From positions 1 to 32,649 of the forward strand of contig JBBRYB010000035.1 in assembly GCA_038238115.1 (NCBI GenBank): DNA of 32,649 nt, given 5' to 3'. Below, piece after piece: positions 6,106 through 12,857 of this stretch (position 1 is the first letter of the stretch; the number at the start of each line of letters is the position of its first letter). Origin of the DNA: JBBRYB01 sp038238115. Its GTDB lineage: Bacteria; Actinomycetota; Actinomycetes; Propionibacteriales; Nocardioidaceae. The position numbers and the translations under genes were made by a program. The notes under the pieces were generated by a model. The model saw only the letters and a list, made by a program, of their open reading frames with translations, was not told where the DNA came from and did not search any database.

Positions 6106-8472
6106 CTAGCCAACGGACCGCTCGCTGCTTTTGGCGATGCGGACGCCTCGGTAGCCGCGCACCTTGCGGTCGTCATCCCGGTCACCGATACGGCGCTGCT
6201 TCGGCTCGTAACCGCGCTCGCCTAGGGATCGCCCTAGGCGGTCCTTGGCGAGCTTGTCCCGTGGGCTGATCTCGGCGTCTATCGTCCAGTGGACGTACGC
6301 CTGCCAGATGGAGTCGGTGGAGGTCCAGAACTCCGCAGCGGACTCGGTGCACTCCTTCAAGAACTGATCGACGTGGTGCAACTGCTCCCGCAGCGTCATA
6401 GTCGCCTGCACGACCGCGAGCGGCGGGTCTCCCAGAACGCCACTTCGGTAGATGGGCCAACCTTCAACCACCCACCGCAAGACACCCGGCGCCTCGGTAC
6501 GGAGGATCGTCCGCTTGAGCTGGCGGTCTTCGGCCTCCGGCACGGTGACGAACGGCACAACCCTCAGGCGACGCCACAGCGCGGTATCCACGCCCGACAC
6601 CTGCGGGGTGCTGTTGGTAGCGATCCATGGCGTAAAGGCCGGCACCTTCTCTATGAACGTCCCCGAGTGCGGTAGCCGGGCTTTGATCGTGTCGCTGCCA
6701 GTCATACGTTTGATCTGGTCGGCGTGCAGACGCCACTCCTGAGCCGCCTCGGTCGTGAAGATGAGGCGCTTGTCGATGGCGTCCACGATGTCGGCACGCG
6801 GCGACTCGTCCTGCTTCGCGCGGAACATCGACAGGTCGAACGTTCCGGCGTAGTCGCCCAACACCGTCCCCAAGGTCTCCATGAACGTCGTCTTCCCGGT
6901 GCTCGTCGGGCCGTGGAGGAAGATCAGCAGCCGCTCGGGGTTCCCGCCGTGCAGCGAGTAGCCAGCCAGCGCCTGCACATACCTACGCACCTCAGGGTCA
7001 GGTAGTACCTCACAAAGAAACTTTGACCATGTCGGGCTAGGCGCCGAAGGATCGTAGTCCACGTCAGTCAGCAGCCGCGCGTAATCCTCGCGGCGGTGCT
7101 CCCGGAAGCTCGCCTCCGACTCGCCCAGCTCGACCACCCCGCTGCGGCAGACCAAGATGGTCGGGTCACGATCAAACGCCGAGGCGGGGACCGACATGCC
7201 CAGCTCGCTTTGGGCAGACTTCAGCATGGCGGCGATCTTGGCGCTGTTCGCGCTCTGAGTCGCGAAACGCAGCAACACCTTCCCGCCTTCGAGATCGGAT
7301 TTGAACAGCTCATGCCCCTCTGCCTTGAGCTGCCGTGCCGTCTCTTTTGCCCAACGCTCCACGTGGCCCGTCTCGTTGCGAACCCAACGCCGACCGTCCC
7401 AGATGTGCCAGCCTCGGTATGCGTCGATGTACCGCATATCGTCCCCGTGCTGGTCCACGAGCCGCTGACCGTTGCCGGTGTCGTCCCGGCCATAGTCACG
7501 AGAGGCGCCGTTGGCTTCACGTGGCGGGCGAGAGTAGGCGCTGGCCAATGAGCGCAAGGCTTCCTCGCGGGTATAGGGCTTCGGCTTCGCATCGGTCACC
7601 CGCCCCTGGAAGCCGAGGAGGAACGGCTCAGCCTCTTCCTGCGAGTAGCGCTCATCGCGCAGCTGAGCGGCGAGCCAAAGCCCCGCTGCGTTGCGGCTGC
7701 CCTCCTCGTCGCACTTTTGTGTGACGGCGATCTCGACCAACTCATCCGCGTCTCGGCGCGGCCCAACAGCGCGAGCAGCAGACGGGTCTGTGGACGACTG
7801 TTGAGCGGTCTCGGGATCGGTGCTGTACCACTCGCCTTCGCTCTCCCAGCGCGCTACGAGCTCTTGAGCAGTCTTGCCGTGCGTCACGAACCAGTCGGTC
7901 ACGTCCTGGCCCGCGTCCAGCCCGAGGTCGACAACCTTGACCGACGCGGCGACTCCGAGGAGCCGGTCCGCGAGCTTCCGAGCCCCGCTACGGCCAGCCT
8001 CGTCACAGTCGTAGACGATGACGACGTCGCGACCGCGCATCGGTCTGAGATCGTCCGGGGGACTGGAGGCGCCCCCAGTACCGGACGCGACGCACACCCC
8101 GAGGCCAGCCTTCCGGAACTCCTGCGCCGCGAGAACCGCGTCCAGCTCGCCCTCGCAAATCAGCTGCGTTTCTGCGGCCGCGTCGAGGCCGAACGGCCAG
8201 TACCACCGGACGGGCTTGCCGTGCCCCGTCGTGTGAAGCATCTTGCTCTCTTCGGCCTTGGCCTCTGGCTTGTAGCGTCGCACGTTGACCAGGCGCCTGT
8301 TGTCATAGATCGGAATGGTGTAGCGCTGATTGTCCAAGCCGAGCCGAGCCCGCTTGATGGTCTGCTTCGTCAGGCCGCGATGTTCCTTGAGCCATGCCAG
8401 CCGCTCCCCGTTGGCCAAGAGCGCCCTATGTGGGCCGTCGGTCATGTCGACGTCGGTCAGAGCGCGGATCAT
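6106..8472 (-). CDS. Primase-helicase: TOPRIM domain plus D5-type SF3 helicase
   Basis: A 788-aa replication protein. A TOPRIM-like domain spans about 100-195: the catalytic Glu is in LICEGELDAVL (about 104-114) and the metal-binding Asp pair in VIVYDCDEAG (about 151-160). A D5_N-like linker follows (about 335-500), then an SF3 helicase: Walker A GPTSTGKTT at 521-529, Walker B-like DKRLIFTTE at 567-575, sensor region WIATNSTP at 617-624 and LWRRLRVVPF at 632-641. The C-terminus (690-788) resembles a winged-helix origin-binding region. P4 alpha-like and D5-like proteins of this layout prime and unwind satellite, plasmid and phage origins. The start at ATG 8472 is fixed by an ATGA overlap with the upstream gene; a longer frame to 8658 merely shadows that gene. 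Its stop borders the iteron cluster. No AEP-type primase motif was seen. Confidence 0.9.
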   Translation of the reverse strand: MIRALTDVDMTDGPHRALLANGERLAWLKEHRGLTKQTIKRARLGLDNQRYTIPIYDNRRLVNVRRYKPEAKAEESKMLHTTGHGKPVRWYWPFGLDAAAETQLICEGELDAVLAAQEFRKAGLGVCVASGTGGASSPPDDLRPMRGRDVVIVYDCDEAGRSGARKLADRLLGVAASVKVVDLGLDAGQDVTDWFVTHGKTAQELVARWESEGEWYSTDPETAQQSSTDPSAARAVGPRRDADELVEIAVTQKCDEEGSRNAAGLWLAAQLRDERYSQEEAEPFLLGFQGRVTDAKPKPYTREEALRSLASAYSRPPREANGASRDYGRDDTGNGQRLVDQHGDDMRYIDAYRGWHIWDGRRWVRNETGHVERWAKETARQLKAEGHELFKSDLEGGKVLLRFATQSANSAKIAAMLKSAQSELGMSVPASAFDRDPTILVCRSGVVELGESEASFREHRREDYARLLTDVDYDPSAPSPTWSKFLCEVLPDPEVRRYVQALAGYSLHGGNPERLLIFLHGPTSTGKTTFMETLGTVLGDYAGTFDLSMFRAKQDESPRADIVDAIDKRLIFTTEAAQEWRLHADQIKRMTGSDTIKARLPHSGTFIEKVPAFTPWIATNSTPQVSGVDTALWRRLRVVPFVTVPEAEDRQLKRTILRTEAPGVLRWVVEGWPIYRSGVLGDPPLAVVQATMTLREQLHHVDQFLKECTESAAEFWTSTDSIWQAYVHWTIDAEISPRDKLAKDRLGRSLGERGYEPKQRRIGDRDDDRKVRGYRGVRIAKSSERSVG

Positions 8473-8873
8473 GCGCAGAGGTCCGTTGGGGTGAGGATGC
8501 CGCGACGGTCGCGGGTATAGATGCGGCGGCGCCACAAGACGAGCATGTGAGGGTGACCAGCCTGGTACGCAACCTTGCTGTGGTAGCCGACAGCGAACGG
8601 AGACTGCCGGTGCCATAGCCCGCCGATGATCGCGACGCGGGGATCGAGCCAGTCCCAACCAAGGATCCGCTTGTACACGTACTCGATGCGTCGTCGTGGC
8701 TTGTCGTCCAGCGCCTCCGCTATGAGCCAGAGCGCGAGGTCATGCTGGTCCGTCTCCACCGGGTCCGGCGTGTCCCCGTCCGGTTCTATCCGCAAGATCC
8801 ATGTGTCCCCGAGAAGCGACGGCTCGCAACTCCGGTAGGGGATATCCGCTAGGCTCGGTCTCGGTTGCTTCAC
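8469..8873 (-). CDS. Hypothetical protein, 134 aa, coupled to primase-helicase
   Basis: No family recognised. It starts at GTG 8873 behind GGAAGGA and ends in an ATGA overlap with the primase-helicase, so the two are translationally coupled. The sequence is mixed alpha/beta, with acidic and basic stretches (DDKPRRRIEYVYKRILGWDWL) and a C-terminal basic patch (LWRRRIYTRDRRG). It may be a replication accessory protein, for example a helicase loader or a split-off part of the primase, because the coupled protein lacks an obvious N-terminal primase or zinc domain. This rests on position only. A strong hairpin lies just upstream of its ribosome-binding site. Confidence 0.65.
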   Translation of the reverse strand: MKQPRPSLADIPYRSCEPSLLGDTWILRIEPDGDTPDPVETDQHDLALWLIAEALDDKPRRRIEYVYKRILGWDWLDPRVAIIGGLWHRQSPFAVGYHSKVAYQAGHPHMLVLWRRRIYTRDRRGILTPTDLCA

Positions 8874-8885
8874 TGTTAGTCCTTC

Positions 8886-8913
8886 CAGGGGCCGAGCGCG
8901 AACTCGGCCCCTG
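8886..8913 (-). terminator. Perfect 11-bp hairpin between two element-1 genes
   Basis: CAGGGGCCGAG and CTCGGCCCCTG enclose a 6-base loop. It starts about nine bases after the stop of the 170-aa gene and ends about five bases before the Shine-Dalgarno sequence of the 134-aa gene. There is no T run, so it may be an intrinsic terminator of the actinobacterial kind, an attenuator or an RNA-processing site that tunes replication gene expression. Confidence 0.6.
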
Positions 8914-8922
8914 CATCCTTTG

Positions 8923-9435
8923 TTATGGGGCGAACGGGCTGTCTACGTCGTCGTTGTCGAGGTAGTCCTTCGTCAAGCGAGGCAGCGCCCCGACCAGCGC
9001 GGGGAACCTCGCGAGCAGGCCCTGCTGGTGCTCCGCGGGGTCCGTCGAGAGCATTCGCTCAGCGTCCGCCTTGGCGGTTTTGATGGCTTCCAGACGCCCA
9101 CGCAGGCCCTGGATCACACGGACCTGTTCGGCTATCGCTTTCCTGCCTTCGTCCGCTGTCATCTGGCCCGTCTTGAGCGCCTGGTTGACGCGGGCGATGG
9201 TGCCCTGGGCGGCGGAGGCTTTCGCCTCGATGTCTTCGCAGCTCCCGTCCAGGTGCTCCATCGCGGCGGCGTAGCGGTCGGTCTGGATGCCCCTGACGTG
9301 GCCGGCGTAGCGCATGTTCCAGGCGGCCTGACGGCGCTTATTCTTGTCGGTCCAGTGCAAGGGCGGATCCTCGGCGAGCGCGGCTGAGTCCTCCAGTGAC
9401 AACGGCGTTTCGTCGTTGTCGATGAGCCTTCGCAT
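8923..9435 (-). CDS. Hypothetical protein, 170 aa, helical
   Basis: Unrecognised. The middle (about residues 60-135) is rich in Ala, Glu, Lys and Arg with heptad-like spacing (EDIEAKASAAQGTIARVNQAL, then EQVRVIQGLRGRLEAIKTAKADAER), so a long helix or coiled coil is likely. The C-terminus is acidic (LDNDDVDSPFAP). The start ATG at 9433-9435 shares one base with the previous stop (TGATG), which fixes it and shows translational coupling. It has no signal peptide and no membrane segment. It may be a phage-type scaffold or accessory protein, but no function can be assigned. It is followed by a hairpin before the next gene. Confidence 0.65.
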   Translation of the reverse strand: MRRLIDNDETPLSLEDSAALAEDPPLHWTDKNKRRQAAWNMRYAGHVRGIQTDRYAAAMEHLDGSCEDIEAKASAAQGTIARVNQALKTGQMTADEGRKAIAEQVRVIQGLRGRLEAIKTAKADAERMLSTDPAEHQQGLLARFPALVGALPRLTKDYLDNDDVDSPFAP

Positions 9436-9758
9436 CAGCGACCACCCACAGCCGGGAAACGGGAGCCGAGGTCATCGGCGGTAGCGGCATCGAGCAGCCG
9501 CTCGCGCTCGGCAGCGGCGGTCGCCAGGTCGACGGCTTCAGCTGCTTGCTCATAGATGGTGTCGAGCTTCTTGCTGAGGCTGCCGGTCGGCAGGTCGCGG
9601 AGCAGGTCTCCCTGCGGCGTACGTCTGGTCACTCTCGTCCTTCCTTTCTGTTGTAGGGCGGCGGCTTCGTCTTGCCGCCGTATGCGGCCCCATTCCTGAC
9701 CGCGAGCGATCTGTGCCTTCACGCGCGGATCGCTGAGGTTGAGTCGAGGGGCCGTCAT
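9435..9758 (-). CDS. Hypothetical protein, 107 aa
   Basis: No family recognised. It is a small, charged and probably helical protein with a basic N-terminal half (VKAQIARGQEWGRIRRQ and GRTRVTRR) and an Ala/Glu-rich C-terminal helix (EQAAEAVDLATAAAERERLL). The start ATG 9758 overlaps the stop of the ribbon-helix-helix gene as ATGA, and its stop shares a base with the next start. It is the middle member of a three-gene translationally coupled block (9922 to 8923). The basic face may bind nucleic acid. Its position between an RHH regulator and the replication genes suggests an element-maintenance role, but nothing in the sequence proves it. Confidence 0.62.
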   Translation of the reverse strand: MTAPRLNLSDPRVKAQIARGQEWGRIRRQDEAAALQQKGRTRVTRRTPQGDLLRDLPTGSLSKKLDTIYEQAAEAVDLATAAAERERLLDAATADDLGSRFPAVGGR

Positions 9759-9922
9759 GACGCCTTCTTCGCTTTCGTCGTGAGGTAGGCGTCCAGCGCA
9801 TCCCTGATCACCTGCGACGGGGACGTGCCGTCCAGGCTCGACCGGCTATAGATCGACTCCAGCTGCCTGCTGGTGAGTTTGACCTCGAACCGTCGTTCAA
9901 AGATTTTGTACGGCATCGGCAT
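9755..9922 (-). CDS. Ribbon-helix-helix (CopG/Arc-like) protein, 55 aa
   Basis: A short gene read directly from the minus strand; it begins MPMPYKIFERRFEVKL. It fits an RHH fold: strand RFEVKLT (about 11-18), helix SRQLESIYSRS (about 18-28), a turn with GTSPSQ, and helix VIRDALDAYLTTK (about 38-50). RHH proteins bind operators as dimers through the N-terminal strand and repress their own operon or plasmid copy-control genes. The start ATG 9922 has GAGAGG six bases upstream; an alternative ATG at 9916 is possible. The stop overlaps the next ATG as ATGA. As the first gene of the coupled block leading to the primase-helicase, it is a good candidate for the regulator of element replication. Confidence 0.75.
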   Translation of the reverse strand: MPMPYKIFERRFEVKLTSRQLESIYSRSSLDGTSPSQVIRDALDAYLTTKAKKAS

Positions 9923-10092
9923 GAAACACCTCTCTTCTTCGGCCCGGTTCCCCGAGCGGTTACCCGACTAAGTATCGCGGACCCGGCGCTCGGGTGAGGC
10001 TCGAAGATCGCCGGGATCACCTTGTACACAAGGGATTGCAGCATCCGCGGCTCGCGTAACCACATTAGGCTGCGGACCATGAACCATCGGGA

Positions 10093-10132
10093 GTTGGGGA
10101 GGCCTGCGCCAGTCTGTGCGGGCCTCCCCAAC
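10093..10132 (-). terminator. 12-bp hairpin after the 94-aa gene
   Basis: GTTGGGGAGGCC and GGCCTCCCCAAC form a perfect 12-bp stem with a 16-base loop, beginning about nine bases after the minus-strand stop at 10141. There is no T run. It probably ends or attenuates the transcript before the RHH block. The 9923-10092 interval holds no gene and is the likely promoter region of that block. Confidence 0.6.
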
Positions 10133-10140
10133 AACGAGCC

Positions 10141-10425
10141 TCAATCCTTGGGTGCGTGGTCCGCGTTCGGGTGGAACGCCTCGTCCCAAATTTCAGCCGC
10201 CTGCCATCGCAACCAGGTCTCTGAGTATCCCCCGCCTGCGAGTGCCAGTTCCTTGGTAATGATCTCGATGCCCTTCTCTCGATCGATCCCATCGAGATCT
10301 CCTCGTAGGAGTCGCCGAGCACTCTTCACGTAACGGAAGGGACGGCCCGATCTGAGCCCCAACCAAAAGGCGGCTACGAGAAGTTGAAGCCGGGATCGAG
10401 GTACCCAGCTACTTTCGTTCTTCAT
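10141..10425 (-). CDS. Hypothetical protein, 94 aa
   Basis: Unrecognised. I start at ATG 10425, which has GGAG seven bases upstream, instead of an upstream extension that reads as shadow. The protein has a hydrophobic stretch near the N-terminus (RLQLLVAAFWLGLRSG, about 12-27), followed by a basic region (RYVKSARRLLRG), a mixed-charge helical segment and a C-terminus rich in Trp and His (WLRWQAAEIWDEAFH). The hydrophobic part is short and flanked by Arg, so it is more likely a buried helix than a signal sequence. It lies downstream of the excisionase-like gene and is separated from it by a 13-bp hairpin. It is isolated by hairpins on both sides, so it may be its own transcript. Confidence 0.55.
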   Translation of the reverse strand: MKNESSWVPRSRLQLLVAAFWLGLRSGRPFRYVKSARRLLRGDLDGIDREKGIEIITKELALAGGGYSETWLRWQAAEIWDEAFHPNADHAPKD

Positions 10426-10461
10426 GCTGTTGCTCCATCCTGCGGCCCACCTACATGTGAC

Positions 10462-10504
10462 CCACCCCCGACCACGGCGAGCCGCGTTTGATGGTCGGGG
10501 GTGG
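10462..10504 (-). terminator. 13-bp hairpin after the excisionase gene
   Basis: The arms at 10462-10474 and 10492-10504 pair perfectly over 13 bp; a small CGG...CCG hairpin fits inside the 17-base loop. It starts four bases after the minus-strand stop at 10508 and lies before the 94-aa gene. It is terminator-like but lacks a T run. Confidence 0.6.
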
Positions 10505-10507
10505 TTG

Positions 10508-10732
10508 TCAGGTGGACTTGCTGGTCTTGCGAGCCGGAATGGTCGATGCCTCGATGAGGGCATCGAGGTCGGCGGTCCTGAGGTAGCAAGGCCCAGTTTT
10601 TCCCGACGGCTTCACGACCCGAAGCTTCCGCTCATGGATCCATCGCTTGATCTGTCGCTCGCTGAAGCCGTAGCGCGCTGGCACGTCGGGGCGCCGGATG
10701 AGGATCGGCTGGGGGTCTTTCGGTTTGGTCAT
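10508..10732 (-). CDS. xis: Excisionase-like winged-helix DNA-binding protein, 74 aa
   Basis: A MerR-superfamily HTH_17/AlpA-type domain. The pattern is RPDVPARYGFSERQIKRWI (turn and recognition helix, about 14-32), then the wing residues RVVKPSGKTGPCYLRTADL and the helix DALIEA. Small proteins of this type act as recombination directionality factors for tyrosine integrases or as repressors. GGGAGGA lies about five bases before ATG 10732. It lies 7 kb from the integrase on the same strand, separated from it by the replication genes. In integrative elements Xis and the primase often share a region. Likely role: bends DNA at the element ends, or controls the early operon. No start ambiguity. 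Confidence 0.85.
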   Translation of the reverse strand: MTKPKDPQPILIRRPDVPARYGFSERQIKRWIHERKLRVVKPSGKTGPCYLRTADLDALIEASTIPARKTSKST

Positions 10733-10766
10733 CGTTCCTCCCAGGGTCAGTCGGGAGGGTGGAACG

Positions 10767-10811
10767 CAAAAAGGCCACCGACCCGACGTTGTATGTCGGA
10801 TCGGATGGCCT
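10767..10811 (-). terminator. Rho-independent terminator, minus strand
   Basis: An imperfect hairpin with AGGCCA/TGGCCT at its base and CGAC/GTCG near the loop, followed on the minus strand by TTTTT (AAAAA at 10768-10772). It is the only classic intrinsic terminator found in this part of the element. It would end the methyltransferase transcript before the excisionase gene, insulating the cargo from the replication module. The 10812-11013 interval shows nothing else. Confidence 0.75.
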
Positions 10812-11013
10812 GAGAGACCCAGAGGCTACCCCTGGAACCAACCGAAGCTTGGCGTTTTACTGGCGCCAGCCGTTACCCCTCTCCCCGGCGCGTCTCTCAA
10901 AGAGCGTCGGGATCAACGGGATCGAGGCCGACGATACACCCTCACGGCGGTCCTCCGCTGCGGCGACGACAGGCCACGAGAACAGAGGGGTCCGCCAACG
11001 GCCCGCCATGGCC

Positions 11014-12663
11014 CTAAAACAAGCCCTCGGCCTGATCTTCCTCGTAGCGGCGACGAGCTTGGAAGTACGGAAGCAAAGTCAGCGGCATCTGCGGGCGCTT
11101 GCCGTCCAAGAGGTCCCGCACGGTCAGCAGTTGGACCCTCGGAAACCTCTGGGCGTTCGCCGGGTGGATGTAGGTGCCGGAATGATTCGCCGCGTCGAGC
11201 ATCCCCTTGGTCGGCTGGATCGTGCACACAAAGACACCCATCGCCGCGTGCTGCGACTCCACGGTGCCTACGAGGTCGCGGACGTGGCCGGGGTTGGTCG
11301 CACCGCCCTTGACGGACACGAGCACCTTGTCGCTGTTGCCTTTGGCGTCGATAGGGAACCGGATCACGCCGTCGATGCCCTTGTCCCCTACCTGCTTCTC
11401 ATTCGGCTGCCCGTCCAGCATCATGACGCACCAGCGCTCGAACTCAAACGGAGAGCGCTTGAACAGAGCCTCCGCGCCGGCCAGGTCTCGCGGGATGCCG
11501 AGAATGTCGTACGACTCGCGGATCTCCTCGCCGTAGGTGTGCCGTAGCCGAGCATCGATCAGGTCCACAGCAAGCGTTGTCACGTCGATGCCGATCCACC
11601 GCCTGCCCAGCTTCTGCGCGGCATCGACGGCGGTGCCGCAGCCGCAAAAGGGATCGAGAATCACGTCCCCTTCCATACTGCTCGTAAGAATCACTCGCGC
11701 CAACAAGCTTACTGGCTTTTGTGTTTGATATCCAAGGCGCTCCGGGCTCGTACCTCCAATTGGCGGTATGTCCACCCAAACGTCCTGAACCGCCACGCCC
11801 TTGGCCTCATCTAGGTAGTTCTTTTGGGCCAGTCGAGCCTTGTCCTTGAGCGGAAAATGCAGCCTGCCCTCGCGGTCCAACTGGGCCATGCGTTCAGGGG
11901 TCACCTTCCATCCATTCCGTGGCGGTTCGTAGGTTTGTCCGTTACTCGCCGTGTAGGCATACGTCAAGTTTGGCCGCGGATTGGGGCTCGCGAGGTTTTG
12001 CTCCCTGTAGCGCCGCCCGTCGGGATCGGAATAGCGGAACCTCTGAGCAATGTAGGCAAGATCGTACGGCACGAACTGCTTGTTGAATGTAAAGATTTTT
12101 CCCTTCGTGTAGAAGAGAATTACATCGTGAACCGACCCATACCCTTTAGCGTCGTTGTGCGCGCCATACCTGCGCCAGATGATCTCAGATTTGAAGTTCT
12201 CGGGGCCGAAGATCGCGTCCAGAAGTAGTTTGAGGTAGTGGCTGGCAGTCGGATCGCAGTGTAGGTAGAGACTGCCGGTCGCCTTCAAGACGCGGCGCAG
12301 CTCGATCAGCCGAGCGGTCATCATGACGAGGTAGGCGAGGACGTCGTTGTCACCCAGCAACCGGCGCATGGCCTCCAGAGCGTCCTTGACCCTGTTGGGC
12401 GTGCTGGGCGCATTGAGCATGTCGATGTACGTCGCCTCGACGTCATGGCTCCACGTCCAGGTGTCCTCGAATGCCTCAAGTTGTGCCTGAGACTCGTCAC
12501 CCGACTTCTCTTGAAACAACATTGAGTACGAACGGTTCGAGTTGAACGGCGGGTCGAGGTAGACCAAGTCCACAGACTCGTCCTTGATGTCCCGGCGCAA
12601 CACGTCGAGGTTGTCGCCGTAGTACAGCTGATTGGGTCGACTCGATGCCTGCGGCTTCACCAT
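11014..12663 (-). CDS. DNA methyltransferase fused to Mrr-like endonuclease domain
   Basis: A 549-aa protein. The methyltransferase order is DPPF (residues 37-40, motif IV) first and DPFCGCGTA (337-345, motif I) later, with a target-recognition segment between, so it is a beta-class amino-methyltransferase (N6-adenine or N4-cytosine). After about residue 405 comes a second domain: FEFERW, then GIDG (Asp about 431) and VSVKGG (Lys about 452). This spacing is typical of the PD-(D/E)xK fold of Mrr-like nucleases, with Ser replacing the usual Glu or Gln in the last motif. ATG 12663 is a conservative start; GTG 12693 is also in frame. Neither has a strong Shine-Dalgarno sequence. It may be a type IIG-like self-contained restriction-modification enzyme or a methyltransferase with a degenerate nuclease domain. 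Its neighbour is a HEPN-motif protein with a similar upstream region. Confidence 0.9.
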   Translation of the reverse strand: MVKPQASSRPNQLYYGDNLDVLRRDIKDESVDLVYLDPPFNSNRSYSMLFQEKSGDESQAQLEAFEDTWTWSHDVEATYIDMLNAPSTPNRVKDALEAMRRLLGDNDVLAYLVMMTARLIELRRVLKATGSLYLHCDPTASHYLKLLLDAIFGPENFKSEIIWRRYGAHNDAKGYGSVHDVILFYTKGKIFTFNKQFVPYDLAYIAQRFRYSDPDGRRYREQNLASPNPRPNLTYAYTASNGQTYEPPRNGWKVTPERMAQLDREGRLHFPLKDKARLAQKNYLDEAKGVAVQDVWVDIPPIGGTSPERLGYQTQKPVSLLARVILTSSMEGDVILDPFCGCGTAVDAAQKLGRRWIGIDVTTLAVDLIDARLRHTYGEEIRESYDILGIPRDLAGAEALFKRSPFEFERWCVMMLDGQPNEKQVGDKGIDGVIRFPIDAKGNSDKVLVSVKGGATNPGHVRDLVGTVESQHAAMGVFVCTIQPTKGMLDAANHSGTYIHPANAQRFPRVQLLTVRDLLDGKRPQMPLTLLPYFQARRRYEEDQAEGLF

Positions 12664-12719
12664 GTGAGCCACTCTGACATACGACAGGGACACAACGGGG
12701 CAGGTCGAGGCTAGGGCTC

Positions 12720-12802
12720 GGCCGTACCGTGTGCGAGGTTCCGAACTGGGAGGCGAGCCCTACCGGCCCGCGCTACACCGTTAGAGCCCAGCCTACGGAC
12801 GC
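12720..12802 (-). promoter_or_regulatory. Upstream repeat A, before methyltransferase gene
   Basis: This stretch resembles 14039-14121 in ordered blocks: CCGTACCGTGTGCG near the left, then GCGAGCCC, CGCTA and ACGGACGC. By eye the identity is about 60% over 80 bases. A lies about 57-140 bases upstream of the methyltransferase start and B about 80-160 bases upstream of the HEPN gene start, both in the same orientation. Shared position relative to two genes suggests a common operator or promoter. The 194-base gap 12664-12857 contains no gene. Confidence 0.5.
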
Positions 12803-12857
12803 CGACGGAGTGCCCTAAGTCGGTCGGTAGCCACCGCCAGCGGCGCCCAAGCGAGCT

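Noticed and set aside
8473..8658. N-terminal extension of the primase-helicase
   Set aside because: It overlaps the coupled 134-aa gene in another frame, and the ATGA overlap at 8469-8472 marks the start.
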